Assembly: GCF_002878395.1 (NCBI RefSeq)
Contig: NC_061115.1
Span: 57,204,897-57,268,896, forward strand
Source of the DNA: Capsicum annuum
Taxonomy: Eukaryota > Streptophyta > Magnoliopsida > Solanales > Solanaceae
DNA length: 64,000 nt
Reading direction: 5' to 3'
Shown here: positions 1-12,192 of the stretch, piece by piece
Layout: each line of letters starts with the position of its first letter
How positions within the stretch are numbered: the first letter of the stretch is position 1
Notes under the pieces: generated by a model
The model's input: the letters and a program-made list of their open reading frames with translations, nothing else
Told to the model about the DNA's origin: nothing
The model's database searches: none
Translations under genes and position numbers: made by a program

Positions 1-1273
1 TAATCAACTTGTGGATTCCTAACTCGACTAAATCTCAAAATAATCTTTCTCATCATCAAGTACACTTGCTTATCAAATCATATCAAGTATCAAATCTTCC
101 AGAAAACATCATAGAACTCGTTCTTGACTCTCAAGCTCAACATCAATATATATTCACTAAAACTTCTCATGGAAAAACATAAATCATGATACTTATCATA
201 AATCACTTAGAAATTATCATTTCATGATAACAATATACACCTCATGACATAAATTCTTAATTTAAGAAATAAGGCAATAAAGTAGTCATATGTGTCAATC
301 TTGTATAGCTCAAATCTCATAAATCCTTGATAAAGTAATTTGGGTGTAAACCCACTTTGCAAAATTCATGAAATTCAATAGAAATTAAATCTTTGGGCAC
401 AAGAACGAAAGAAGTGTTCTTGTTCAAAACCCCACATACCTTAATCTTTGAAATTGGATAAACTTTAGTGCTTGAGAATTTATCCACACTTGAATAAATA
501 ATTCTTAAAGCCCACACTATGAGGAATTTAGTTCTTGAAGAAATTTTGAAGATTTATGGATGATTCTTGGAAGATTATGTTCTTAATATAATCCTAGATA
601 TATTATCTCAAGAGAATTGGAAGAGAAAATAATGGAATTAGGGTTTGGATGGGATTCTCATATTTATAAAGGCCTCCAAAATATGGGAAAAGACCAAAAT
701 ACCCTTGTAAAAATGTCTCTAAATTGGTGAAAAAAATAGTTGACGACATCTGTGACAGGCCATCAGACCCATGATAGGCCGTCACAAAATGTCGTCACAA
801 AAGGGTCAAATTTTATGATTTTCTGCCTAAGGCTGACGTTGTCAGAAATGTCATCATAAACGTGACGACGTCGTCAGAAATGTCGTCAGAAACGTGACAG
901 GCCATCAAAAACATCATTACCCTTTTCCAGATTGACATGCTGGAGAAAAATGGGTATAACTCTTTGCTCCGGTATCGGATTTTGGAAATATTGGTATCGT
1001 TGGGAAGTTAATTCAATTATCTATCTGTTTGTAGGTCATGAGCTCAAAAATTCCAAGTATAATGATAGATATGATCTTTTGAAGTTTACTATACCAATAT
1101 CCTTCCCAAGAATTCAATCGATAAGGAATGTTTTGATTCACCCACTCGTTAGGACATCTTTAAGGCCTTAATACACACCATCCTTGATCAGAAAACAACC
1201 CAAAACATTATAATTTATTTCTCATGAGCTTGATTCATAGTTTCACTATTGGTTAGAGTCTCGGGGTATTACA
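1..1273 (-). repeat. 3' LTR of the first gypsy element (partial)
   Basis: Base 1 corresponds to about base 7350 of the right LTR, so roughly 1.04 kb of this LTR lies outside the window. It ends at the TATTACA just before a pyrimidine-rich stretch (the polypurine tract on the minus strand). Many differences from the right copy are C/T or G/A changes at CpG positions, as expected for methylated, ageing LTRs. Confidence 0.93.
661..670 (-). promoter_or_regulatory. Candidate LTR TATA box (3' LTR)
   Basis: TATTTATAAA on the plus strand reads TTTATAAATA on the minus strand. It lies just downstream, in transcription direction, of the GACGAC-rich U3 array (about 730-925). The same site is at 8013-8022 in the other LTR. 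Confidence 0.5.
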
Positions 1274-1290
1274 ATATCTCCCCCTTGGAA
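1274..1290 (-). other. Polypurine tract of the first gypsy element
   Basis: The plus-strand ATATCTCCCCCTTGGAA directly abutting the LTR end reads as a purine-rich TTCCAAGGGGGAGATAT on the element strand. This is the plus-strand priming site expected immediately upstream of a 3' LTR. Confidence 0.8.
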
Positions 1291-1476
1291 ACATTCGTCC
1301 TCGAATGTGGCTAGATAGGCCAAGAACAAGAGAAAATGAGGACGTATAGCTGGAACGACTCACTAAAAGGGATTACTTTATTCTAAACTTTCGAGTACTT
1401 TACAAAATGCATGAATCATAGAGAGAATAAGCATATAGCTGAATACACTGGATTAGGGAAGAATAGTGCCTTCGGC

Positions 1477-2475
1477 TTAATTTGAACTCGCGAAGAAGAG
1501 ATGAGGGTATCTGGTTTGGATATCTACTTCTGCTTCCCAAGTATCACCCTCGACTGATTGATTTCGCCATAGAACTTTGACCAAGGGAACTTCCTTATTT
1601 CTTAGTCTACGAACTTGATAATCTAGGATTTCAACCGAAACTTCATCATAAGAAAGGATATCCTGAACATCAAAACTTTCTGACAGATCAACAACAACCA
1701 AATCACCAATGTCCTTCTTGAGCATAGAACGTGAAAGATAGGATGGAAAGCTGATAACTCGACAGGCAATTCAATCTCGTAAGCTGCTTTCCCAACACTA
1801 TTCAAAACTTTATAAGGGACAACATATCGGGGACTAAGCTTCCCTTTCTTACCAAATCTTTTCACCCCCTTCATGGATGAAATCTTCAAGAACACTAGAT
1901 TGTTAACCTCAAACTCAAGAGCTCTTCTTCTCACATCTGCATATGACTTTTGAAGACTCTAGGTTGTCTTCAACCTTTCTCGAATCAGCTTAACTCTCTT
2001 CATAACCTCAAACACAGCATTAGGTCCACTCACAGCGGCTTCGCCCACTTCAAACCAACCTATGGGTGATCCACATCGCCTTCTGTATAAGGCCTCAAAT
2101 GGAGTCATTCCAATGCTAGAATGAAAACTATTGTTGTAAACAAATTCAATCAATGGCAAATGTTCATCCCAACATCCTTTGAAATCAAGAACACATGCCC
2201 TCAACATATCCTTCAAGATCTGGATGGTCCTTTCAGCCTGACCATCGGTCTGCGGATGAAAAGCGGGGCTAAGATTAACTTGGGTACCAAGACCCTTCTG
2301 AAAAGCCCTCAAAAAATAAGAAGTAAATTGAGTACCCCTGTCGTAGATAATAGACAAAGGAACTCTATGCAACCTGAATAACTCTCGAATGTATAGCTTA
2401 GCATAGTCCTCAGCAGTGAAAGATATATGCACTGGCAAGAAATGCGCGGACTTAGTCAACCTATCTATAACGACC
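1477..2475 (-). pseudogene. Gypsy integrase with chromodomain-like C-terminus (broken)
   Basis: Three overlapping or adjacent reading frames make up the integrase end of pol. The catalytic core (1959-2475) has the first Asp in VIDRLTKSAHF, the second in DRGTQF and the DGQAERT stretch with the expected Glu, followed by LIEFVYNNSFHSS and EALYRRRC. Then come the GKKGKLSPRY module (1623-1934) and the VEILDYQVRRLRNKEV..WEAE tail (1477-1725), which matches the chromodomain-like tail of Tekay/Del elements. A stop interrupts the sequence just before the first catalytic Asp (FI*VVID), and frames change near 1940 and 1720. Role in the family: insertion of element cDNA, with the tail thought to guide targeting to heterochromatin. 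Confidence 0.9.
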
Positions 2476-3145
2476 TAAATAAAATCATGATGACATCGAG
2501 AAGGAGGTAAACTAGTCACAAAATCTATATTTACTTCCTCCCACTTCCAAGTAGGAATACTGAATTCTTACATCATTCCATCGGGTCTTTGGTGTTCTAT
2601 CTTAACCTGTTGGCAAGTTGTACACTTCTCTATGAATTTCGATATATCCTTTTTCATACCATTCCACTAATAGATTTCTCGCAAATCACGGTACATCTTG
2701 GTAGCACCAGGATGAATAGAATATCGCGCGCCATGTGCTTCAGCCATAATTCTCTGCCTTAAATCTTCAACATCAGGCACACATAATCTATTCTAAAATC
2801 TCAATACATCATCTCCCCCTTGGAAGAAAACCTCCGCCTTTTGGTCTTTAACTAACTCCTTCAGTCTGACCAAACTAAGATCCATATCTTGCTTCTCCTT
2901 TACTTTCGAAACTAGAGAAAACTCGAACTACTCTGGACCCAAACATTACCCTCAGCTGAATCAAGCAATCTAACTCCCAACCTAGACAGATGATGCACCT
3001 TATAAGCTAACTCTTTCTTATTTTCCTCGACCTATGCTACACTACCCATGGACGACCTGCTAAGAGCATCTACTACTACATTGGCCTTGCCCGGGTGATA
3101 CAGTACATTTATATCATAGTCCTTTAACAATTCCAACCATTTCTT

Positions 3146-4241
3146 CTAATAAAGATTCAACTCTCTCTGAGTAAACACATATTGCAAACTTTTGTGATAT
3201 CTATAGACAACAACATAAATACCGTACAAATAGTGTCTCCAGATTTTCAAGGCAAAAACCACTGCAGCTAACTCGAGGTCATGGGTCGGGTAGTTCTTCT
3301 TATATGGTTTCAACTGTCTGGAGGCATAGGCTATAACCTTACCTTTATGCATTAACACGTAACCCAACCTAACTCTAGAAGCATCACAGTACACCACAAA
3401 ATCATCTACACTATTTAGAAGGGTCAACACATAGGCTGAAGTGAGTCGAGTCTTCAACTCCTGAAAATTCTTCTCGCAAGAGTCAGACCATAGGAATTTA
3501 ATTTTCTTTTGGGTCAACCGAGTCAAAGGAGACACAATGGAAGAGAAAACCTCAACAAAACGATGGTAGTAGCCAGCTAGACCTACAAAACTCCTAATAT
3601 CAGATGGGGAAATAGGTCTAAGCTAATTTTTCACAGCTTTTTTCTTTTGAGGGTCAACTCGAATACTTTCAGAAGAAACAATATGACCCAAAAAAGCAAC
3701 TGACCTTAGACAAAATTCACACTTGCTAAATTTGGAAAATAATTGATGATCTCTAAGGGTTTGCAAGACTATTCGGAGATGATCTGCATGGTCGTTCTCA
3801 CTTCGAGAGTATACAAGAATATCATCTATGAACATAAATAACAAACATATCCAGGTACTGTCTAAAAAGATGATTCATGAGGTCTATAAAGGCTGCTGGG
3901 GCATTTGTTAGCTCGAAGGACATGGCCAAGAACTCAAAATGACCATATCAGGTGCAAAAAGTTATCTTTGGAATATCACACTCCCTAACTTTAAGTTGGT
4001 GATAATCGGATCTCAAGTCTATTTTTGAGAAATAGTTAGCACCTTCCAACTGATCAAACAGGTCATCAATTCTAGTAAGAGGGTACTTGTTCTTAATTGT
4101 GACTTTGTTAAGCTGACGATAATCAATGCATATCCGCAATGAACCATCTTTCTTTCGCACGAATAGAATGGGTGCACCCCAAGGAGATACACTAGGCTTT
4201 ATGAAACCCTTATCTAGAAGATCTTTGAGTTGCTCTTTCAA
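3146..4241 (-). pseudogene. Gypsy reverse transcriptase and RNase H (broken)
   Basis: RT begins at about 4241 with [20 protein letters not shown] and [17 protein letters not shown]. It continues through [15 protein letters not shown] (usually SGYHQ) and, after frame breaks, the active-site [11 protein letters not shown] (3623-3844). RNase H follows at 3146-3535 with [47 protein letters not shown] catalytic Asp/Glu pair is visible, but the usual SDHKSLQY has become YRYHKSLQY, which changes a catalytic residue. Stops lie at 3536-3622 and 3845-3947. About 700 bp between here and the integrase core encodes only scraps of the connection and zinc-binding domain. Confidence 0.9.
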
Positions 4242-4397
4242 CTCCTTAAGTTCTGCAGGGCCTACACGATATGGAGGAATAGAAATAGGCTGCGTGTCGA
4301 GGAAAAATCCAATCCCAAATTCTATCTCTCTATCGGGAGTTACCCCTGGGAAATCTTCTGGAAAAACATCACAAAACTCATTAATAATGCTGATCTA

Positions 4398-4874
4398 CTA
4401 AATGGTCGGAGTCTTAAACTTAGTATCTTTAAATCGAACCAAATGATAGATGCAACCCTTAGATATCAATTTCCTAGCTTTAAGATAGGATATGAAATGA
4501 CTCCTGGGAGATACAGAATTTTTGGACCACTTAAAGGCTGGCTCATTGGGAAACTGAAACTTGACTACATGGCTACGACAATCTATAGATACATAACAAG
4601 AGTGAAGCCAATCCATACCCAGAATAATGTCAAAATCAACCATGTCTAGCTCAATTAAATCTGCAAATATAACTCTATGAAGGACAGGGATAGGACACTT
4701 CTTATATACTTGCTTAGCAACAACAGGTTCACCTACTGGAGTAGAAACTAGAAAAGACTCAGGAATCTTTTCAGCATTGATCTCAAAATTCACAGCCACT
4801 AAAGGAGTCACACAAGAAAGACTTGACCCATGGTCCATCAACACATACACATCAAAATAAAATACACAGAGCAT
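4398..4874 (-). pseudogene. Gypsy aspartic protease region
   Basis: This open frame of 158 codons contains VLMDHGSSLSCVTP, where the family usually has a D-T/S-G-S/A active site, and then ILGMDWLHSCYVSIDCRSHVVKFQFPNEP, a typical plant gypsy protease ending. The residue after the catalytic Asp is His instead of Ser/Thr/Pro, so activity is doubtful. It leads into the RT linker, where the frame closes at 4398. Confidence 0.85.
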
Positions 4875-4888
4875 ACCAGTAACAATAT

Positions 4889-6103
4889 CTAGTGAATCCT
4901 CCTACTCTTGGCGGGGTGGTATAGCATAAAAGCAATTTTGGCTCTGACCACCGACAGTACTAGACGAGGCACACTGAGGAGGAGTAGGACAAACCCAAGG
5001 GGCTGGAGCACTAATATCCTGACTCTAGGGACAAATATCACGGCTCCCCTGTCTAGCATATGGGCAATCCCTGAATTTATGGCCCAACTTGCCATAACTA
5101 AAAAAACCTCTTGCTCATCCTTACACTCTCCAGGATGCGTCCTACCACACATAGCACATGGGGGATAGTTAGGTCTATTACTCACATTTTCTTAAGACCT
5201 AGACATAGTAGGTCTATTACCCTGCTCCTGCCTGACTCTGGATGCAGGTGTACTAGCTGATGATGGTGCTGGTATAAAAGAACGGCTCTGAAACTGAGGG
5301 CAGATCCCTCCAAAAAATCTACTCTGACTATACCCCTGTTGCTCTTATCTAACTCTCTTATTCCCTCTCACTCGCTCTCTCTCTTTCATCTTGTCTGCTT
5401 TAATCTGCTGGGCATGTATCATCAATCTAGAAAGATCCATATCCCTATTGAGCATAGTGGACCTACACTCTTTCACAACATAACTCGATACACTAGTCAA
5501 AAACTTGCTCATACTGGTCCTGAAATCAGCCATCATACCTAGAGCATACTTAGACAACTGGTTAAATTTAAGACAATATTCCTTAACTGTCATGGAGCCT
5601 TGTCTCAATTTTATAAATTCTTCTAGTTTTGCTTCCCTCAGCTCCAGGGGAAAGAATCGGTCTAAGAACGTATCCTGAAACAACTGCCAAGTCATGGGAA
5701 TGGCATCCTCCCCTCTACTCTTCCTCTACAACTCCACCCAATCCTAAGCAATACCTTTCAAGCGATAGGAAGCTAGCTCTATACTTTCTTCCTCTGTTAC
5801 ATGCATAATTTGGGTGATATTTTTTACCTCATTAAGATACATCTATAGGTCCTCACCTACCCTTAACCCATAAAACTCTGACGGATTCATCTGCATAAAA
5901 TCCCAAACTTGAGCTACTATAGAATTACCTTCTTGCAAAGGTGGAACAACGGCCTGAACATTGGCCTGAGCATTGGCAGTAACTGCCTGCGCTAGCACCT
6001 AAAAAGCTGGCTGAAATTCGGCATGAGTCACCGTCTCATTTAAAGAATCAATGGGTTGAGGTCGTTCGTTGTTTCTACGATCTCTATGAGGAGGCGTTTT
6101 CTG
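4889..6103 (-). pseudogene. Gypsy gag with degenerate zinc knuckle
   Basis: The capsid-like core at 5345-5695 includes [40 protein letters not shown] and the SRLMIHAQQIKADKMKERER basic stretch. Upstream pieces (5700-6103) read as THAEFQPAF, FMQMNPSEFYG and IELASYRLKGIA with stops between them. The C-terminal part (4889-5185) has CAMCGRTHPGECK, the first, atypical cysteine knuckle of Tekay-type gag. The likely start is an ATG near 6103, but the frame is broken within a few codons. Family role: forms the virus-like particle. Confidence 0.85.
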
Positions 6104-6290
6104 TCATAGAGAGCACGAATTAATAGCAGAGAAAAATAGTTGTAGGCACAAAAGACTTCTGAAATAAAGAAATGACTATTCCTAAAACATCTCGTAGCCT
6201 CTTGCTTATAGATGTGGCGCACTACAAACCGATGATCAAGACTCTAAATAACGCAGCTTGTCAGACTCCCTAGGACTTCTTTAAACCTTA

Positions 6291-6303
6291 GGCTCTGATA
6301 CCA
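6291..6303 (-). other. Primer-binding site (initiator Met tRNA)
   Basis: On the minus strand this reads TGGTATCAGAGCC, complementary to the 3' end of plant initiator Met tRNA. It lies four bases (AGCT) from the LTR end GGGGTGTTACA, and this sets the element's orientation and LTR boundary. Confidence 0.9.
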
Positions 6304-6307
6304 AGCT

Positions 6308-8627
6308 TGTAACACCCCAAGATCCCATCCCAAGATGTCACACGGTGCTTAAGGCCACACACAACCTCAAGCTAACCCTCTGAGCTTGTCATCTCCTCTA
6401 TAACTCACTATGACAATAATCAAATTGTAATAAAGAAGAATAATTATGTCATGAACATACTGGAATACAAAGAAATACTATCCTGTAAAATAAAAATGCT
6501 GAAGTTCTACACATACTGGTACTCTAGTCTGATAAAGCCTCTACTACATAAGACTGAGGAGCCATTGGGACAGATCCCCAACTGACCCGTACTGAACTGG
6601 AAATAACAACCATCTACTATCAAGACAAAAATTGAGAACATCGGTCCTCGAACCATAAGGACTCACCAACTGTAAGAATGTAGATGAAGGTACTTGAAGA
6701 TCACTGTCGCTGCTGAGACTGAGCACCTGAACCAACATCACGAGAAAATATAGAATACAGAAGAGTATGGAAATCAGTACTTGGGAATTTATTGAGTATG
6801 TGGGGGTGCAGGAAATATTTAAATAATATCATAAATATATAAGAAAATCATGCATGCCGATAATAATGACTCTCTTCGCTTGAGTTACCTGAAACATATT
6901 TTCCATAAATCATCAATAATTCCACATGCTTCATAAATCTCACAAACCGTTGGATTCAAGTCAAACTCTTTGACTTATGACGTAGAGTGACTCGGTAACT
7001 CATGAAACTTGGACTATTATGGACTTGGGATTTTCTTATAACCGACATAAATCATATGAGCTTACATGGCGTCAAACGTCTTGGCCACGTTGGGGAGATC
7101 TATTCTATCCTTGCCATTGGAGTAGAACCTTAACTTTAGTGATAATTGTCTTGGCCTTTGGCCCTTAATCTTAATCCTATGGTGGCAAATAGTTCTAGGG
7201 AAGTAGGATGCGCTAAACCCATACTTTTTTCTCGGTGCTAAATACTACTTCCAAACTTAAGCTCAGAACACGTTAGGAAATCCACCTTAATCAACTCAAG
7301 GGTCTATCATGAAGACCAAAATATAAATATATATCTCACTTGTAAATCATAATCAACTTGTGGATTCCTAACTTGACTAAATCTCAAAATAATCTTTCTC
7401 ATCATCAAGTACACTTGCTTATCAAATCATATCAAGTATCAAATCTTCCAGAAAACACCATAGAACTCGTTCTTGACTCTCAAGCTCAATATCAATATAT
7501 ATTCACTACACAAACTTCTCATGAAAAAACATAAATCATGACACTTATCATAAATCATTTAGAAATTATCATTTCCTGATAACAATATACAACTCATGAC
7601 ATAAATTCTTAATTTAAGAAATAAGGCAATAAAGTAGGCATATGTGTCAATCTTGTATAGCTCAAATCTCATAAATCCTTGATAAAGTAATTTGGGTGTA
7701 AACCCACTTTGCAAAATTCATGAAATTCAATAGAAATTAAATCTTTGGGCATAAGAACTAAAGAAGTGTTCTTGTTCAAAATCCCACATACCTTAATCTT
7801 TGAAATTGGATGAACTTTAGTGCTTGAGACTTTATCCACACTTGAAATAAATAATTCTTAAAGCCCACACTATGAGGAATTTAGTTCTTGAAGAAATTTT
7901 GAAGATTTATGGATGATTCTTAGAAGATTTATGTTCTTGATATAATCCTCGATATATTATCTCAAGAGAATTGGAAGAGAAAATGATGGAATTAGGGTTT
8001 GAACCGGATTCTCATATTTATAGAGGCCTCCAAAATATGGGAAAAGACCAAAATACCCTTGCAAAAATGTCTGTAAATTGCTGAAAAAAATAGTTGACGA
8101 CATCCGTGACAGGCCGTAAGACCCGTGATAGGCCATCATAAAATATCGTCATAAAAGAGTTGAATTTTATTATTTTTTGCCTAAGGCTAACGTCGTTAGA
8201 AATGTCGTCAGAAACATGATGACATCATCAGAAATGTCATCAGAAATGTGACAGTCCATCAAAAACGTCGTCACCCTTTTTCAGATTGACATGCTGGAGT
8301 AAAATGGGTATAACTCTTTTCTCCGATATCAAATTTTGGCAAAATTGGTATAATTGGAAAATTAATTTAATTATCTATCTGTTGATAGGTCATGAGCTCA
8401 AAAATTCCAAGTATAATAATAGATATGATCATTTGAAGTTGACTATACCAATATCCTTCTCAAGAATTCAATCGGTAAGGAATGTTTTGATTCACCCAAT
8501 CGTTAGGACATCTTTAAGGCCTTAATACACACCATCCTTGATCATAAAACAACCCAAAATATTATAATTTATTTCTCATGAGCTTGATTCATGGTTGCAC
8601 TATTGGTTAGAGTCTTGGGGTATTATA
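6308..8627 (-). repeat. 5' LTR of the first gypsy element (2320 bp)
   Basis: Begins TGTAACACCCC and ends GGGGTATTATA (a decayed CA end), giving short inverted termini. It contains a U3 array of GACGAC/TGACG-type motifs (8091-8275), a TATA-like site (8013-8022) and the GGTAGTATTTAGCACCGAG-like block on the minus strand that recurs in the other Tekay-type LTRs here. Confidence 0.92.
8013..8022 (-). promoter_or_regulatory. Candidate LTR TATA box (5' LTR)
   Basis: CATATTTATA on the plus strand gives a TATAAATATG-type box on the minus strand. It is in the same place relative to the U3 array as in the partner LTR and would drive genomic RNA if intact. Confidence 0.45.
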
Positions 8628-8779
8628 GCAGGGCCCTCCTCAGCCTTGCTCTAAAGTAGCCCAAGTCCCTCCGAAGTTCATGAATCTAAATTTCAAGTTC
8701 CCACAAGGATTTGAGATGAATCACCTTGTATAAATGTTAGTTGGGGAAAGGTTTTGATGAATTAGGAGTATTATGAAGA

Positions 8780-9740
8780 ATGAAAACATAGAAAAACTTT
8801 TTAAGAGGAGCTTCTTTGCATACTTTCTTAAGCTGCCTGAGGACCACACTCTCTGTTTCTAAATGAGCATAGTATATGGTCTTCTCAAGCACAGGATCAA
8901 GTACATGGGGAATGATAAAGATTTGATGAAGGCCGAAAAAAAATGGATGAAATCTGGATCAACTACTGTAGTATGCCGGTTCGTTTTGGATTGAAAGAGT
9001 TTGCCACAGTGATGGGCTTGAGATGCGATCGTCTAGAAGAACCTCTCATCAAGGAAACACCCCACAAGAGGTCCAACAAATGCAAGAAAATAAAAGGTGG
9101 GTTGTTGGGCATTATTGGATGTTGCTATAAATCAGGGTATTTGATAGCAAATCTCAAGGATAAAACCATACCAAAGCAGTATTGGAAAAAATTATGCTTA
9201 GTTTGGTTTGTCCATTTCATTATATTAGCAAGAGACATCAAGAAAGTCATAGAAGATGATTTGTTGGTGCTTGCTGATGATTTTGAGAAATTTAACGATT
9301 ATCCCTGGGATATGACAGCTACTACTTAATTGTCAAATATTTACTGATAAAGCTATCCCCAGGGACAATCACATTATATGGCTTTCCTTGGGATTTTATG
9401 GTAAAATTAATCACTATTTTTGGTCATCCATTAATTTATATTGAATATAGTTATTATGACTTTTTTTTCTTGATTCCTGTTTACCTTTTTTAGGCTTGGG
9501 CATTTGAAGCCATTCCCGCCCTCTGAAAGCAGTTCAAGAATTACCCGAATGAGGTTTCTCATCTAAGAATCCTTAGGTGGTTGGCTACAAAGTGCATCAA
9601 AAAAATAAGAAGGTTGATCTCTTAAACCCTATGGATGCTGTAGTACATCTTCTTTCAACTAAAATAATTTGCCTCAAAGAAAGATATTAAAATAGATGTG
9701 TCATCTGTTGTGATAGATGGATCATATGTTGCAACAAATT
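8780..9740 (+). pseudogene. DUF1985 protein fragment (Ulp1/MULE-associated), decayed
   Basis: Plus-strand reading gives ENIEKLFKRSFFAYFLKLPE, then after a stop MSIVYGLLKHRIKYMGNDKD and KMDEIWINYCSMPVRFGLKE (ORF at 8943-9329). LCLVWFVHFIILARDIKKVI follows. After a frame break comes a piece that reads TLYGFPWDFMVK, followed by a GT..AG-like gap (to about 9493) and AWAFEAIPAL. This matches the DUF1985 architecture seen in plant proteins often carried by Mutator-like elements with a Ulp1 protease end (family knowledge). Stops and frameshifts mark it as dead. It is cut at 9776 by the solo LTR. The copy at 12193-13871 is homologous but in opposite orientation. Confidence 0.75.
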
Positions 9741-9776
9741 ACCCGTCAACCGCAACTGATACACCATATGGATAAT

Positions 9777-12192
9777 TATAAGACCCCATACTTTTCCTAG
9801 CTCTATCCTAGAATGTCAATGACTAGCTTTAAAAATGAATATCATTTTATGCATATGGAATTTTCAAGATTTCGATTGATACCAAATTTGCCCAAATCCG
9901 ATACTCAGTTAAGAAGTTAGAGCATTTTTAAGGTGATAGTACACCACCTGAACTCTCAGCGCGTCGCGGAGAAAGCAAAAATCACAATTGGCACTTTCCA
10001 GTGAAGCTCTGTGATCATGGCGCATCGCGGAGGGGTCCCATTTCATATTTGGCAATTTCTAGTGAGCCTCCGTGATAATGGGGCATCACAGAGATGGCGA
10101 AAATGACATTCCAAAGGGGCACCACGATGCGGAATCTACCCAATTCCTAATTGTCCAAATTCCAGTAAGCCACTGCGATTGTGGCGCATCGCGGTGGACA
10201 CCCAGTTCGGAAAAATGTTACGTTTTCCAGTTTTGTTTAAAAGTTTAAAGAGGGTATTTTGGTCAATTCCTAAGCCCCCAATCCATACAAATATAAGATT
10301 TAAACCTATTCTAAGCACTTTATGCCCAATTCCATCCATTCTCTCTCAAAACAAAACCCTAAAGCTCCAAAGCTTCTTCTTTAAGAAATCAAATATCCTC
10401 CATAGATTCTTCAAGAAAGATCTAAATTGAGGATTCTCAAGGAAAGATAATCAAGAACTCATCTCCAAGAACTCAAATAGCAATAAATAGATCAAGTTTC
10501 TTCATTTAATCTTCAGTCAAGGTATGTGGGGTTTGTTAACAGGGATCTTCTTCCATCCTTGTGCCCAAAACCAAGCTTTTACCTTAAATTCATATAATTT
10601 TGAATGATATTACATGAGTATTGATTTAGGGTTCATACCCATTATTGCTATTTGCAAAGTTATGAGTTTCTGAGATATTTTAAAGATGAATTGCATGTCT
10701 ATTTTCATATTTTCATGCCTATTGCAGTAAATTGCTGATTTTAAGATGAATTATTATTATCTTCATTATCAAGCATGATTATTATGATGTTTTTGACATG
10801 AGTTTGATATATGGGTTATTAAGCCCCAAGTTTATATGTTGAGATTTTGACAAAGATGATGCTTTAAGCATTTTATGAGCTGATTATATCAGATTTACAA
10901 TAAAGTTTTGATCTTTTGATCCTCAGATAAGTTTTGGAATCCACTTTATAGATTTATTACAGATTACAGAAAGCAAAATAGCTTTATTTACAGATTGATT
11001 CAGATAAATGCACAACTGATTTCATAATAAACCCTTATGCTAGTTTTAAAGTGGATTTCCAACAAGATAAGCGTAGCAAATAAAAAAAAAGGTAGTATTT
11101 AGCACCGAGTTAGGTATGATTCCAAGGTCTCATACCCTAGAACTACGTGCCACCATAGAATTGAGATTTGAGAGCCCATAATAGGCTGAGATAGTGATCA
11201 CTTAAGCTGAGGTTATACTCCCTGGTAAGAGTATGCCACCTCTCCCCAATGTGAGGTTTCTTCCTTAGGAGGATGAGACATTGGACTCCGTGGATCTCAC
11301 ATGATTTATGTCGGTTAAGAGAACCTCTCTTGCAGAATAGTTTTTCCCTAATAATAAAGCCTAACAGAAAATATTTATAGATAAGATTTTAGAAAACTAA
11401 GTGTAAAGGATTACAAAGTTTACTCAAATTATGCTTTACAGAAAGATAATAGTTATAGACTTTAGCTTTTAGATTTTAGATTTCAGAAGTGAGCTCTTTC
11501 TACACTTAAACAGCATGATTTACAGACAGAATACAAGTACAGCTTTCAGAACTAAATGTTATGACTCGCTAGATTTATAAAGTATGATTTGCTTCTTATT
11601 ATTTCATTATTTCAGATATTCCAGCTTGTGTGAGTCATTTATATTTAGCATGCATTATTTTACAAATTATGATAATGAGATGATGTTCTTACTTATGCAT
11701 TCACCCCATATATTCAGTACATCCTCAAAGTACCGATCCACATATATGTCTATGTGCTACATTGTATCATAATATAAGTATAAGTTCAATTGTAGAACGC
11801 ATAGCATACTCAGACAGTTTGCAATTTCTAGTCAGCAGGTGATGAGTCCTCTTGATTGAAGGACTCGAGTCAGTCATATAGTTTGAGCAGTATTTTATTT
11901 TATTTATTCAGTCGTATTGATTTGGGATAGTTAAGGGTCATGTCACAGATATCTGTAGTCAGCATAGTAGAGGCTTCACAGATGTCAGTTAGAGTCAATT
12001 ATGTAATTTTAGTCCCTCTTTTTAGATTTTATCAGATTGTACAACTGTACCATATTATTTTCATAGATTCCTTCATTGTTATGTTTCCACATAGTAAACT
12101 CAGTCATTTTATACATATTTAATCAGTCGCTTGTGGTCACTTATGATCCTAAGCACCGTGTGACGTCTCAGGACCTGATTTGGGGTGTTACA
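9777..12192 (+). repeat. Solo Tekay-type LTR, plus orientation
   Basis: Starts TATAAGACCCC (decayed TGTAA..) and ends CACCGTGTGACGTCTCAGGA..TGGGGTGTTACA, the same end structure as the first element's LTR. It contains the shared GGTAGTATTTAGCACCGAG block near 11090. No primer site or polypurine tract adjoins it, so it is solo. The flanks ATAAT and GAATA are not a clear target duplication. Its U3 has a distinct array of GCGCATCGCGG-like motifs (9955-10200). Confidence 0.8.
10291..10298 (+). promoter_or_regulatory. Candidate TATA box of the solo LTR
   Basis: ATATAAGA lies about 100 bp after the GC-rich palindromic U3 motifs and is followed by a CT-rich leader, as in the other LTRs of this window. 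Confidence 0.4.

Larger units (their letters stand above)
1..8627 (-). mobile_element. Ty3/gypsy chromovirus (Tekay/Del-like), decayed, 5' side on the right
   Basis: Seen: two copies of the same LTR (1-1273, cut by the window, and 6308-8627) enclose an internal region of about 5 kb. On the minus strand its domain order is gag, zinc-knuckle remnant, protease, RT, RNase H, integrase and a chromodomain-like tail. A Met-tRNA primer site lies next to the right LTR and a purine tract next to the left LTR. Integrase after RT/RNase H identifies Ty3/gypsy, and the C-terminal chromodomain-like end plus LTRs over 2 kb point to the Tekay/Del clade (family knowledge). Every pol and gag segment is broken by stops and frameshifts, so it is not autonomous. 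The target-site duplication cannot be tested because the left end is outside the window. Confidence 0.93.

Noticed and set aside
4126..4649. Plus-strand frames of 91 and 139 codons opposite gypsy pol
   Set aside because: Antisense shadows of the RT/protease region.
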